Source: Ruegeria arenilitoris (lineage in GTDB: Bacteria > Pseudomonadota > Alphaproteobacteria > Rhodobacterales > Rhodobacteraceae). From it: DNA of 64,000 nucleotides. Where the stretch lies: NCBI RefSeq assembly GCF_042675705.1, contig NZ_JBHTJJ010000001.1; one strand, given 5' to 3'. Below the pieces are notes generated by a model. It ran no database searches and was not told where the DNA came from. It saw only the letters and a list, made by a program, of their open reading frames with translations. Positions within the stretch are counted from its first letter, which is position 1; each line of letters starts with the position of its first letter. Made by a program: the position numbers and the translations under genes. Positions 7,563-16,193 of this stretch are shown one piece after another.

Positions 7563-8588
7563 ATGAGCGATGACCCGAACACCCTCGACCTTGTCGCCGT
7601 AGATGCCTATCTGCGCGCCAACCTGCAAGGCTATGCCGGTCCGCTTGAGGCGACGAAGTTCACGGTTGGTCAGTCCAATCCGACCTACGAACTGCGCACG
7701 CCGGGCAAATCCTATGTTCTGCGGCGTAAACCGCCCGGAGTTCTGCTGAAATCCGCCCACGCGGTCGACCGCGAATTCCGTGTTCAGACCGCGTTGGCGC
7801 ACAGCAATGTACCGGTGCCGCGCATGTACGTGCTGTGCGAGGATGACAGCATCATCGGCTCTGCCTTCTATGTCATGGAGCGTCTCGACGGTCGGAATTT
7901 TCTGGAACCGACCATGAAGGGCGAAACCAACGAAACCCGCTGCGCCCTTCTGGATGAGATGAACCGGGTTCTGGCCGAATTGCACATGGTCGATATCGAC
8001 GCCGTGGGCCTGTCCGACTACGGACCGACCGGCAACTACTTTGAACGCCAGATCGCGCGCTGGACCAAACAGTATCGCGCCTCGGAAACCGAAACGGTTG
8101 CCGACATGGATGCGCTGATCGGCGCGCTGGAAAGCTCGATCCCGGCGGATGATGGTCAACGAACGCTGGTTCATGGCGACTATCGCATCGACAATCTGAT
8201 GTTCGAGCGGGACGGAACCCGCTGCATCGGGGTCCTGGATTGGGAGCTGTCCACCATCGGCCATCCCTATGCCGATCTGGCGGCCGTAATCATGCAATGG
8301 CAGATGCCGCCGGGCAAAGAGGGACGGGGGCTGGCTGGTGTTGACCGAAGCAGCCTTGGGCTGCCCAGCGATCAGCAGTTCATCGCCTCATACTGTCAGC
8401 GGCGCGGATTACCGGGCATCGACAATTTCGGCTTCTATCTCGCGTTCAACTTCTTCCGCATGGCCGGAATTCTCCAAGGCGTCTACAAACGCGCCCTGGA
8501 CGGGAATGCATCCGATCCGGCCCGAGCGCGCGCATTCGGAGCCTATGTGCCCATGTTTGCCAAACATGGTCTGGCAGCGCTGGGATAG
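7563..8588 (+). CDS. APH/ACAD10-type phosphotransferase
   Basis: A 341-residue aminoglycoside-phosphotransferase-fold protein. The ATG at 7563 has GCGAGG upstream; a GTG at 7527 that overlaps the preceding stop is an alternative. The kinase motifs VLRRKPPG (nucleotide-binding Lys), LVHGDYRIDNLMF (catalytic Asp) and GVLDWELSTIGHPYADLA (metal-binding Asp) are all present. In this form it resembles the kinase domain of ACAD10/11, which phosphorylates 4-hydroxyacyl-CoA before dehydration, so a role in hydroxy-acid catabolism is a reasonable inference alongside the SDR and acyl-CoA genes nearby. Confidence 0.8.
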   Translation: MSDDPNTLDLVAVDAYLRANLQGYAGPLEATKFTVGQSNPTYELRTPGKSYVLRRKPPGVLLKSAHAVDREFRVQTALAHSNVPVPRMYVLCEDDSIIGSAFYVMERLDGRNFLEPTMKGETNETRCALLDEMNRVLAELHMVDIDAVGLSDYGPTGNYFERQIARWTKQYRASETETVADMDALIGALESSIPADDGQRTLVHGDYRIDNLMFERDGTRCIGVLDWELSTIGHPYADLAAVIMQWQMPPGKEGRGLAGVDRSSLGLPSDQQFIASYCQRRGLPGIDNFGFYLAFNFFRMAGILQGVYKRALDGNASDPARARAFGAYVPMFAKHGLAALG

Positions 8589-8598
8589 AGGGGCAGGC

Positions 8599-9393
8599 GT
8601 GGTATCCGAGACATCATCAAGCGCCGACATTGGCAAGGATCGGAACTTCGTCACTGCACTGGCGCGGGGGCTTGAACTGCTGCGGTGCTTTCGCCACGGC
8701 GAAACCGCCCTGACCAACACGGATTTTGCCGAACGCACGGGTCTGCCCAAGCCAACGATCTCGCGGTTGACGCATACGCTGTGCCAGCTTGGTTACCTTG
8801 TTCAGGATCACGCAGGCGGTTCGTATCGGCTTGGTGTCGGAGTGCTGCGGCTGGGATTTGGAGTTCTGGGAGCGGCTGACATATGCGAGCGTGCCGTCGA
8901 GGTGCTGAGGGAACTGCGCGATGGAGCCAATCCTTACCTGACGGCCGCCCTCGGCGAAGCGCATCGGGCCGAGGTCGTATACGTCGCGGTCAGCAGGTCG
9001 ACGCAGAACGTGGCGCTTACCATGCATGTCGGATCCCGGCTGCCGTTGTTCTCCTCGGCCATGGGGCGGGCCATTCTGGTTGGCATGACCGAGGATCAAA
9101 GGGAAACCGCGGTTTACGCTGCACGACGCGATCTGAACCTGCCCGAAGATCACCTGCGCGAATCGATAAAAACCGCGTTGGATGAGTACGATACACAAGG
9201 TTATTGTACCGGATATTCTCTGTGGCGGGACGACGTCCATGCCATTTCCGTTCCAGTATCCACCGCCAGCGACGGGCGGGTATTTGGATTGAATATCGGC
9301 GGGCCCAGCTTTTACGTGACCCCGGAAGAACTTGAAAAAGACCACGCGCACAAGCTTATTGATGCTGCCCGGCAATTGGGACTGCGTCCTTGA
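8599..9393 (+). CDS. IclR-family transcriptional regulator
   Basis: A 264-residue regulator starting at a GTG 10 nt after the phosphotransferase stop, preceded by AGGGGCAGG. The winged helix-turn-helix is at about residues 15-75 (ALARGLELLRCF, then LPKPTISRLTHTLCQLG). The effector domain follows, with AEVVYVAVSRS, the hallmark GSRLPLFSSAMGRAIL and a CTGYSLWRDDVHAISVPV segment. Being last in the SDR-phosphotransferase operon, it probably regulates that pathway; the inducer is unknown. Confidence 0.88.
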   Translation: MVSETSSSADIGKDRNFVTALARGLELLRCFRHGETALTNTDFAERTGLPKPTISRLTHTLCQLGYLVQDHAGGSYRLGVGVLRLGFGVLGAADICERAVEVLRELRDGANPYLTAALGEAHRAEVVYVAVSRSTQNVALTMHVGSRLPLFSSAMGRAILVGMTEDQRETAVYAARRDLNLPEDHLRESIKTALDEYDTQGYCTGYSLWRDDVHAISVPVSTASDGRVFGLNIGGPSFYVTPEELEKDHAHKLIDAARQLGLRP

Positions 9394-9397
9394 AACC

Positions 9398-10003
9398 TCA
9401 GTGCAACGCCTCGAGTTCGAGTTCTACGTTGGCCAGGCTGTTCTTACCAAAAAACATCTCGGAACCGACAAACAAGCTAGGCACCCCAAAAACTCCGCGG
9501 CGAACGGCCGCCTTTGTCTGATCCTTCAGAGTCTGCTTGCCCAAATCGCCGGTGATCGCCTCGCGGATTTTTCGTACGGGCAGCTCGTGTTCTTGAACGA
9601 TGTCGGTCAATACATTCAGGTCGTCAATCTTCTGCCCGTGCACCCATATTGCATCAAAAACGGCATCTATGTATCTGCCTTCCCAAGGTCTTCCCATCGC
9701 CGCGACTGCCCCACGCATGGCGAACTTCGTGTTCAGCGGAAAATAGGGGCTCATATGAAAGATCAGGCCTCGCCGCCGCGCAAAGCGGTGCAGGTCATGG
9801 GTCAGATACGCCGATTTCTTCCGATTTTCCGAAAACGCCTGAAATGGGCTCTGGTTGTTGGTGGCCTTGAAAACTGTGCTCAGCAGAACCGGCACATAAC
9901 GGATCCTGGCCGCGTGCCGCGCGGCGAGATCTGGCAAAACCTTATGAGCGAGGTAAGCGTTTGGGCTGCAAAAGTCGTATACGAATTCCACGTTCTGCGT
10001 CAT
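9398..10003 (-). CDS. DsbA-family / 2-hydroxychromene-2-carboxylate isomerase-like protein
   Basis: A 201-residue thioredoxin-fold protein. The start at 10003 (MTQNVEFVYDFCSPNAYLAH) is supported by GGAGGT six nt upstream, although the frame stays open 153 codons further. FVYDFCSPNAYLA has the Ser of kappa-class GST/HCCA isomerases in place of the second Cys of DsbA. The C-terminal GVFGVPSLFVGSEMFFGKN is the conserved cis-Pro and substrate loop. It likely isomerises an aromatic intermediate with glutathione in the cytoplasm. Its stop is 4 nt from the IclR stop (convergent). Confidence 0.82.
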   Translation of the reverse strand: MTQNVEFVYDFCSPNAYLAHKVLPDLAARHAARIRYVPVLLSTVFKATNNQSPFQAFSENRKKSAYLTHDLHRFARRRGLIFHMSPYFPLNTKFAMRGAVAAMGRPWEGRYIDAVFDAIWVHGQKIDDLNVLTDIVQEHELPVRKIREAITGDLGKQTLKDQTKAAVRRGVFGVPSLFVGSEMFFGKNSLANVELELEALH

Positions 10004-10122
10004 CTGGCACCTCCGGCCGGTGGCGAAATCAGGGGGTAACGGCTGCAAATCACGAATCCAGAACGCCGTCAGTCTAACAGCGTCGTGGGTCGTGGCCGAG
10101 AGCGGACTTGCTGATCGCCCGC

Positions 10123-10150
10123 CCGGCAATTTTTGCCGGCTTTGTTTTTT
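10123..10150 (+). terminator. Intrinsic terminator on + strand ahead of the serine hydrolase gene
   Basis: CCGGCAA (10123-10129) pairs with TTGCCGG (10133-10139), followed by a T-rich tract at 10141-10150. No plus-strand gene lies upstream before 9393, so it either ends an unannotated plus transcript or attenuates a leader of the hydrolase gene. Confidence 0.6.
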
Positions 10151-10222
10151 GGGCTGTTTTTCTCTGCCACGGGGCGGCAGGATTGCGCGTAGGTGAAAGA
10201 AAAAACGGGGAAATTTCGGCCA

Positions 10223-11440
10223 ATGCAGTTTGATCGGACGAGGCTGAACCGCATTCAGACATGGATGCAAAGGTATGTGGACGAACGAAAATACCCCGGG
10301 TGTGCCTTTCTGTTGAAGCAGCACGGGCGCGAAGAGTTCTTTCACGATTGCGGATTGCGTAGTCTCGAGGGTGATTTGCCGTTCGACCGCCAGACCTTGG
10401 TTCGCATCTACTCGATGACCAAGCCAGTAACCACGACAGCGCTGATGATGCTGGTAGAACAAGGTCTAATGCACCTTGAGGCGCCGGTGTCCGAGTTTCT
10501 GCCGGAATTCGCCGACATGAAGGCGTTGCGGAAAGACGCGCAAACCATTGATCAAACAGAAGACTCGACGTCGCCGACCCTGCATCAACTGCTGACCCAC
10601 ACCAGCGGGCTAAGCTATCCATTCAACCCGGGCATTCTGCCCGCTGCGATGGATGCTCAGGACCTGATGTTCAAACCGGACCAGGGTCTGCTGGCCGATC
10701 AGGTTCGGGCCGTGGCTGCATTGCCGCTGGCGTTTCAACCCGGCAGCCGCTGGGAGTATTCGGTTGGCATCGACGTAATCGGACGCGTGGTCGAAGTGGT
10801 GTCCGGCAGGAGTCTGAGCCAATTCTTTGCCGATGAGATCTTTGGCCCGCTTGGGATGGACGAAACCGGGTTTTCGGTTCCCAAAGGGGCAGGGGACCGG
10901 TTCGCCTCGCTCTACACACCGCTCGAGGGAGACGCGATGGCCCTGAACGCGGCCATGTCCGGCGGCGAAACGTTGCGATTGGTGGATCAGGCCGGAAACT
11001 CGCCATTCGAAGCGGCCATGCTGTTTTCCGGCGGTGGTGGGCTGGTCAGCACGATCGACGATTTTGCCCGCTTCGCCGAGATGCTGCGCGCCAAAGGGAA
11101 GGTGGGAGATCAACGACTGCTGGGCCCGAGCACAGTGGACTTCATGATGCGGAACCACTTGCCGGGCGACATCGCGTCCATGGGGCCCCTAAGCTTTGCC
11201 GAACAGCCAATGGACGGCATGGGGTTCGGGCTTGGCGGCGCTGTGGTTTTGGACCCGGGCCGTGCACGTACCCCCGGATCGGTCGGAGATTTCAGTTGGG
11301 GCGGAATGGCGTCGACCTTTTTCTGGGTCGACCAAAAGAACGACCTGTCGGCGGTTTTCTTTACTCAGTTGTCGCCCTCCAGTTCTTACCCGTCACGCTC
11401 GGAACTCAAAGCGCTGGTTCACGCCGCCCTCATTGAATGA
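10223..11440 (+). CDS. Serine hydrolase, beta-lactamase/EstB family
   Basis: A 405-residue class C beta-lactamase-fold hydrolase. The SxxK motif is IYSMTKPVT with the nucleophile at Ser64, and the Tyr motif is YSVG near residue 180. No signal peptide is visible, so it is probably a cytoplasmic esterase or lactonase and not a periplasmic antibiotic-degrading enzyme. The ATG at 10223 is chosen over a GTG at 10193, which lacks a better ribosome site. It is followed 49 nt later by tesB. Confidence 0.85.
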   Translation: MQFDRTRLNRIQTWMQRYVDERKYPGCAFLLKQHGREEFFHDCGLRSLEGDLPFDRQTLVRIYSMTKPVTTTALMMLVEQGLMHLEAPVSEFLPEFADMKALRKDAQTIDQTEDSTSPTLHQLLTHTSGLSYPFNPGILPAAMDAQDLMFKPDQGLLADQVRAVAALPLAFQPGSRWEYSVGIDVIGRVVEVVSGRSLSQFFADEIFGPLGMDETGFSVPKGAGDRFASLYTPLEGDAMALNAAMSGGETLRLVDQAGNSPFEAAMLFSGGGGLVSTIDDFARFAEMLRAKGKVGDQRLLGPSTVDFMMRNHLPGDIASMGPLSFAEQPMDGMGFGLGGAVVLDPGRARTPGSVGDFSWGGMASTFFWVDQKNDLSAVFFTQLSPSSSYPSRSELKALVHAALIE

Positions 11441-11489
11441 CCCGCGCGGGCCTGCTAGGCCGATCACGAACAGAACCAGAGAGAGTCGA

Positions 11490-12359
11490 ATGACCGAAGC
11501 CGAACGCATTCTGTTGGATTTGCTGGACATTGAACGCCTTGAAGTTGACCTGTTCCGAGGCACCGGGTCCGGCGGTGAAACGCCCACGCGGATATTTGGT
11601 GGTCAGGTCATCGCACAGGCTTTGGCAGCAGCATACCGAACGGTCGAAAACCGCCTTTGCCATTCGCTGCATGCCTATTTCATCCGTCCGGGAGATCCGG
11701 AAATTCCGGTTATCTATCAGGTGGATCGCGCACGGGATGGCGGGTCGTTCACCACACGGCGCGTGGTGGCAATCCAGCACGGCAAGCAGATCCTCAACAT
11801 GTCGGCCTCGTTCCACATTCAGGATGAAGGCTGGGACCATCAGCACGCGATGCCTGATGTCCCAGCGCCCGAAACGCAACCGTCACGCGATGAATTGCGG
11901 CAGAAATACCTGAACCGCGTTCCCGAAAGGCTGCGCGCCGAATTGCTCCGCGAACGCCCGATCGAGGTGCGCGAGATTGATCCCCTGGACATATTTCAGC
12001 CCGAGAAAAGCGACGACCGAAACCATCTGTGGTTCCGTATGGGAGCAGCGGAACAGGCTGATCACGTGACCCAACACCTATTGCTGGCCTATGCCTCGGA
12101 CATGGCGCTGCTGAGTTCCGGCATGCGTCCGCACGGGTTGAGCTGGTTCACGGGCGAAATCAATGGCGCGAGCCTGGATCACGCGATCTGGTTTCATGCG
12201 CCGGTTCAATTCCAGAACTGGCATCTCTATTCCATGGAGTCGCCATGGACAGGGCAGGGACGCAGCTTCAACCGCGGGTCAATCTATGCGCAGGACGGTA
12301 CTTTGGTCGCGTCCGTCGCGCAGGAAGGCCTTCTGCGCCGCGCTCGTAAGAAAGACTAG
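11490..12359 (+). CDS. tesB: Acyl-CoA thioesterase II (TesB)
   Basis: A 289-residue double-hotdog thioesterase that hydrolyses medium and long acyl-CoAs. The N-terminal hotdog has RIFGGQVIAQALAAA and LHAYFIRPGDPEIPV; the C-terminal one has LLLAYASDMALLSSGMRPHG and ending HLYSMESPWTGQGRSFNRG, all family hallmarks. The ATG follows an AGAGAG purine run. Its stop codon overlaps the convergent SDR stop at a CTAG. It belongs with the surrounding acyl-CoA metabolism genes. Confidence 0.92.
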   Translation: MTEAERILLDLLDIERLEVDLFRGTGSGGETPTRIFGGQVIAQALAAAYRTVENRLCHSLHAYFIRPGDPEIPVIYQVDRARDGGSFTTRRVVAIQHGKQILNMSASFHIQDEGWDHQHAMPDVPAPETQPSRDELRQKYLNRVPERLRAELLRERPIEVREIDPLDIFQPEKSDDRNHLWFRMGAAEQADHVTQHLLLAYASDMALLSSGMRPHGLSWFTGEINGASLDHAIWFHAPVQFQNWHLYSMESPWTGQGRSFNRGSIYAQDGTLVASVAQEGLLRRARKKD

Positions 12360-13123
12360 GTATCGCCTGCAAACTGCTGATTCAACTTGTTCATTCCCGA
12401 AATCCAACGATCGTAATCGGCGGTTTTCAAGCGCATGTAGTCCAGAACCTGCGGGTGCGGCAGAACCAGAAAGCTCTCAGCCCCAATGGCCTCGACACAT
12501 GCCTGTGCCACGTCCTCGGGTTCAAGCATGCCATCAATCGCGGCAACTGAGTCTTCAAACCCTTTGGTCATTTCTGATCGGACGGCCTGAGGACACAAGA
12601 CCGAGACCCGGATGCCATTGTCGGCATAGGTCAAAGCCAGCCATTCCGCGAAACCAACCGCCGCATGTTTGGTGACTCCGTATGGCGCGGCTCCGGGCTG
12701 GTTGAGCAGCCCCGCAGCAGAAGCCGTGATCAATATGTAGCCGCCGCCGCGCGCAATCATCCGCGGCACCAGATGGCGTGCCGTCCACACATGAGACATA
12801 ACGTTGATCTTCCAGATCCTGTCCCAATGCGCATCGGGAACATCGAGACCGCCAAGCGTCAGGATGCCGGCGTTCGCGCAGAACAGATCAATGGGGCCGA
12901 TGCTGGATTCGACGCTTTCGATCATTGCCCGGATTTCGTTTTCGTCGGCCACATCGCATTTGAACGAATGCCCGCCAATATCCTGGGCGACGGCTTCTGC
13001 GCCGGTTTCATCAATATCTGCACAGATCACACGCGCGCCATCCGCGGCGAAGCGCGTCGCCATTCCTTTACCGATGCCTTGGGCTGCACCGGTAACAACT
13101 ACGATTTTGCCTTGAAGGTCCAT
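12356..13123 (-). CDS. SDR-family oxidoreductase
   Basis: A 255-residue classical SDR, with the start set at 13123 (MDLQGKIVVVTGAAQGIG) by the family N-terminus and CAGGA upstream. Motifs are TGAAQGIG, ICADID (acidic residue after beta 2, favouring NAD), CANAG, and catalytic Ser in ITASAAG with YGVTK. The C-terminal portion (HPQVLDYMRLKTADYDRWI) is seen in SDRs near fatty-acid genes. Substrate unknown. It lies 129 nt downstream of gcdH on the same strand and may share its transcript. Confidence 0.85.
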   Translation of the reverse strand: MDLQGKIVVVTGAAQGIGKGMATRFAADGARVICADIDETGAEAVAQDIGGHSFKCDVADENEIRAMIESVESSIGPIDLFCANAGILTLGGLDVPDAHWDRIWKINVMSHVWTARHLVPRMIARGGGYILITASAAGLLNQPGAAPYGVTKHAAVGFAEWLALTYADNGIRVSVLCPQAVRSEMTKGFEDSVAAIDGMLEPEDVAQACVEAIGAESFLVLPHPQVLDYMRLKTADYDRWISGMNKLNQQFAGDT

Positions 13124-13171
13124 CAGCGCATCCTGTCTTGGTTTCACACAGGACCGTAACAGGTTGAAATA

Positions 13172-13198
13172 GCACCGCCAACGCGAACGTAGCGGTGC
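13172..13198 (-). terminator. Hairpin downstream of gcdH
   Basis: A 7-bp stem, GCACCGC (13172-13178) with GCGGTGC (13192-13198), is followed on the minus strand by a short ATTTC. It could weakly terminate or attenuate gcdH transcription ahead of the SDR gene. Confidence 0.4.
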
Positions 13199-13252
13199 CA
13201 GGCCTTGCAGTTTATTTACATAATACCGATTACGCGAACTTTAGACTGCGGA

Positions 13253-14482
13253 TCAGTAGAATGCCTGCAACCCGGTCTGCGCCCGCCCCAGGATCAGCGC
13301 ATGAACATCATGCGTGCCCTCGTAGGTATTGACGGTCTCAAGGTTGACCATGTGACGAATGACTTGGAACTCCAACGAGATCCCGTTGCCACCATGCATG
13401 TCCCGCGCCATCCGCGCGATATCCAACGCCTTGCCGCAATTGTTCCGCTTGATGATCGAGATCATCTCAGGCGCGGCTTCGGCTTTGTCCATCAGCCGTC
13501 CGACCGTCAGGCTGGCCTGCAAACCCAACGCGACTTCAGTCTGCATGTCCGCCAGTTTCTTCTGGAATAGCTGTGTCTGCGCCAAAGGACGATTGAACTG
13601 CTTGCGATCCAATCCATACTGACGCGCCGCGTGCCAGCAGCATTCTGCGGCCCCCATGACACCCCAACTGATGCCATAGCGTGCTCGGTTCAAGCATCCG
13701 AACGGTCCCTTCAGGCCCTGGACGTGCGGCAACAACGCACTGTCGTCGACCTCAACGCCATCCATCACGATTTCGCCGGTGATTGACGCGCGCAGGCTAA
13801 GCTTGTTTTGGATCTTGGGCGCGCTCAGACCCTTGGCGCCTTTTTCAAGTACGAAGCCGCGGATCTTTCCGTCATGCGCATCGGACTTGGCCCAGACAAC
13901 AAACACATCAGCGATTGGCGCGTTTGAAATCCACATCTTGCTGCCGGTCAGACGGTAGCCGCCGTCGATCTTTTCTGCCCGGGTTTTCATACCAGCCGGA
14001 TCAGACCCCGCATCCGGTTCGGTCAGGCCAAAGCAACCGATCCATTCACCACTGGCCAGTTTCGGCAGGTATTTCCGGCGCTGCTCTTCGCTGCCATAGG
14101 CATAGATCGGATACATCACCAGCGAGCTTTGCACCGACATCATCGAGCGATAGCCGGAATCCACACGTTCGACCTCGCGCGCGACAAGACCGTAGGTTAC
14201 GTAACCGGCTCCAATCCCGCCGTATTCCTCGGGAATGGTGGTGCCCAGCAGGCCCATTTCGCCCATCTCGCGGAAGATTTCAGGATCGGTTTCCTCGTTC
14301 TGAAACGCCTGAGTTACCCGAGGTTGCAGCTTTTCCTGCGCATACGCACGAGCGCTGTCAGCGATCAGGCGTTCATCCTCGGTCAGCTGATCAGACAGGC
14401 GGAACGGATCGTCCCAGGTAAAGCGGCCAAGATCGGGCGCATCCTTTGCGCGCAATGCAGGTTTGGTGTCGGGGGCGTTCAT
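13253..14482 (-). CDS. gcdH: Glutaryl-CoA dehydrogenase
   Basis: A 409-residue FAD-dependent acyl-CoA dehydrogenase that oxidatively decarboxylates glutaryl-CoA to crotonyl-CoA in lysine and tryptophan breakdown. Visible signatures are CFGLTEPDAGSDPAGMKT, GSKMWISNAPIADVFVVWAK, the GcdH-specific YRSMMSVQSSLVMYPI, and the catalytic base Glu388 in NTYEGTHDVH. It is divergent from a LysR gene with a 96-bp shared promoter region, the usual gcdH-regulator arrangement. Confidence 0.94.
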   Translation of the reverse strand: MNAPDTKPALRAKDAPDLGRFTWDDPFRLSDQLTEDERLIADSARAYAQEKLQPRVTQAFQNEETDPEIFREMGEMGLLGTTIPEEYGGIGAGYVTYGLVAREVERVDSGYRSMMSVQSSLVMYPIYAYGSEEQRRKYLPKLASGEWIGCFGLTEPDAGSDPAGMKTRAEKIDGGYRLTGSKMWISNAPIADVFVVWAKSDAHDGKIRGFVLEKGAKGLSAPKIQNKLSLRASITGEIVMDGVEVDDSALLPHVQGLKGPFGCLNRARYGISWGVMGAAECCWHAARQYGLDRKQFNRPLAQTQLFQKKLADMQTEVALGLQASLTVGRLMDKAEAAPEMISIIKRNNCGKALDIARMARDMHGGNGISLEFQVIRHMVNLETVNTYEGTHDVHALILGRAQTGLQAFY

Positions 14483-14578
14483 CTTCTGGCTCCAAACTGA
14501 AGTTCATACGCACCCTACCCTGCAATTTACGCAAAAAACAGCGAGACATTTGCAAGTTTTCATGAGTAAAACGCATAG

Positions 14579-15490
14579 ATGGATACGCCTCGTCGACTTT
14601 TTCCGTCAATTTCTTCGCTTCGCGCGCTCGAAGCGTTGGACCGGCTGGGTTCCGCCTCGGCCGCCGCGGAAGAGCTTGCGCTGACCCAGAGCGCCGTCAG
14701 CCGGCAACTGCAGACGCTCGAGACCCAGCTGGGCGTGCAGCTCATTCTGCGTGACAAAAAGCGATTAGCGTTGACGCCGGTGGCGCAGGACTATGTCGCG
14801 GAGATTCGACAAGGTCTGAACCAAATTGCGCAAGCTTCTCTGAAACTGCACGTCGCGCCAGTGGGTGGAACGCTGAATCTGGCAATCCTGCCGACATTCG
14901 GAATGCGTTGGCTGGTGCCGCGGCTGCCGGATTTCGCCCGTTTGCATCCTGACATCACGATCAACATGTCCACGCGCCTGAGGCCGTTCAACTTCTCGTC
15001 GGAACCCTTTGATGCCGCTTTGCATTTCGGGGAACCAGATTGGCCCGGAACCGAGCGTCTTCTGCTGAAGGTGGAAAGGGTTCTGCCGGTATGTGCCCCG
15101 TCGCTGCTGCCAGGAGGCGCGCCGGACGATCCGCGCGAATTGCTGAAACTGCCCCTGCTTCACATCCAGACCCGCCCGCGCGCCTGGCAAGACTGGTTCA
15201 AGCAAATGGGCGTTCCGCATACAGGCGCCCTGCCCGGTACGGTGCACGATCAATTCACGACCATCAATCAAGCCGCCCTGCATGGGCTGGGCGTCGCCTT
15301 GCTGCCCAACTATCTGATCGAGCAAGACCTGGCGACCGGCAGGCTTGTTGCGGCCTGCAAGGATCCGGTTGAAACCATGGGGGCCTATCACCTGGTCTGG
15401 CCAAGCTCAAAGTCCGAAGATCCGACACTTCGGCACTTCCGCCACTGGTTGGCGTCTCAGGCTCAAAACGACGAAACACTGCCCAGATAG
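14579..15490 (+). CDS. LysR-family regulator (GcvA/GcdR-like)
   Basis: A 303-residue LysR protein. The winged HTH covers residues 9-66 (FPSISSLRALEALDRLGSAS, then LTQSAVSRQLQTLE), and the co-inducer domain 93-295 carries the GcvA-type LPTFGMRWLVPRLPDF and FDAALHFG. Divergence from gcdH suggests it activates glutaryl-CoA dehydrogenase (GcdR-like). It ends one base before the convergent phoB stop. Confidence 0.85.
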   Translation: MDTPRRLFPSISSLRALEALDRLGSASAAAEELALTQSAVSRQLQTLETQLGVQLILRDKKRLALTPVAQDYVAEIRQGLNQIAQASLKLHVAPVGGTLNLAILPTFGMRWLVPRLPDFARLHPDITINMSTRLRPFNFSSEPFDAALHFGEPDWPGTERLLLKVERVLPVCAPSLLPGGAPDDPRELLKLPLLHIQTRPRAWQDWFKQMGVPHTGALPGTVHDQFTTINQAALHGLGVALLPNYLIEQDLATGRLVAACKDPVETMGAYHLVWPSSKSEDPTLRHFRHWLASQAQNDETLPR

Positions 15491-15491
15491 G

Positions 15492-16181
15492 CTAATCCAG
15501 CGCGTATCCAGCACCTCGAACCGTTCGAAGGGGGTCGGATCCGCCGAATGCCGTCAAAGCCTTGCGCAGTCGACCAATATGGACATCCACGGTGCGGGAA
15601 TCGACATAGACGTCACGCCCCCAGGCACGGTCCAATAGCTGATCGCGACTGAACACGCGCCCCGGCTTTTCCATGAAGGTGCACAGTAGCCGGAATTCGG
15701 TTGGTCCCATCCGGAGCGGCTTGCCCGCCCGACTGGCCTTGTGGCTTTCGAGGTCCACGATGATGTCGTCGTATTTTAGGGTTTCCGCAGCCGCCGCCGG
15801 GCTTACCCGACGCAGTTGAGCTCGGATCCGCGCCATCAACTCCGCCATCGAATACGGTTTGGCCACATAGTCATCGGCCCCCGTCTCCAAACCGCGCACC
15901 TTGTCCGCCTCATCGGACCGCGCCGACAGCATGATAATCGGAATCGCGTGGGTCTGCGGGCGTGCCTTTAACTGACGACACAACGCAATCCCGCTGAGAT
16001 TTGGCATCATCCAGTCAAGAACGATCAGATCAGGCTTCACCTCTTGGACCAGCACCAGGGCTTCTTCGCCGCTTGCCGCCTGAACCACTTCGTACCCGGC
16101 GGACTGCATGTTGTAGGCCAGCACCTCGCGCAGCGCCGGCTCATCATCGACGATCAGGATAGTCGGCTGGCCTGTCGGCAT
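15492..16181 (-). CDS. phoB: Phosphate regulon response regulator PhoB
   Basis: A 229-residue OmpR-type regulator. The ATG at 16181 is chosen over a GTG at 16190 because AGGGAG is 8 nt before the ATG but would overlap the GTG. The receiver domain has the acidic pocket VDDE, the phospho-acceptor Asp56 in LDWMMPNLSG and Lys in YVAKPYS. The C-terminal winged helix ends with the PhoB-like RTVDVHIGRLRKAL. It is last in phoR-pstB-phoU-phoB. No Pho box was recognised within the locus. Confidence 0.95.
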   Translation of the reverse strand: MPTGQPTILIVDDEPALREVLAYNMQSAGYEVVQAASGEEALVLVQEVKPDLIVLDWMMPNLSGIALCRQLKARPQTHAIPIIMLSARSDEADKVRGLETGADDYVAKPYSMAELMARIRAQLRRVSPAAAAETLKYDDIIVDLESHKASRAGKPLRMGPTEFRLLCTFMEKPGRVFSRDQLLDRAWGRDVYVDSRTVDVHIGRLRKALTAFGGSDPLRTVRGAGYALD

Positions 16182-16193
16182 GCCGGCCACTCC

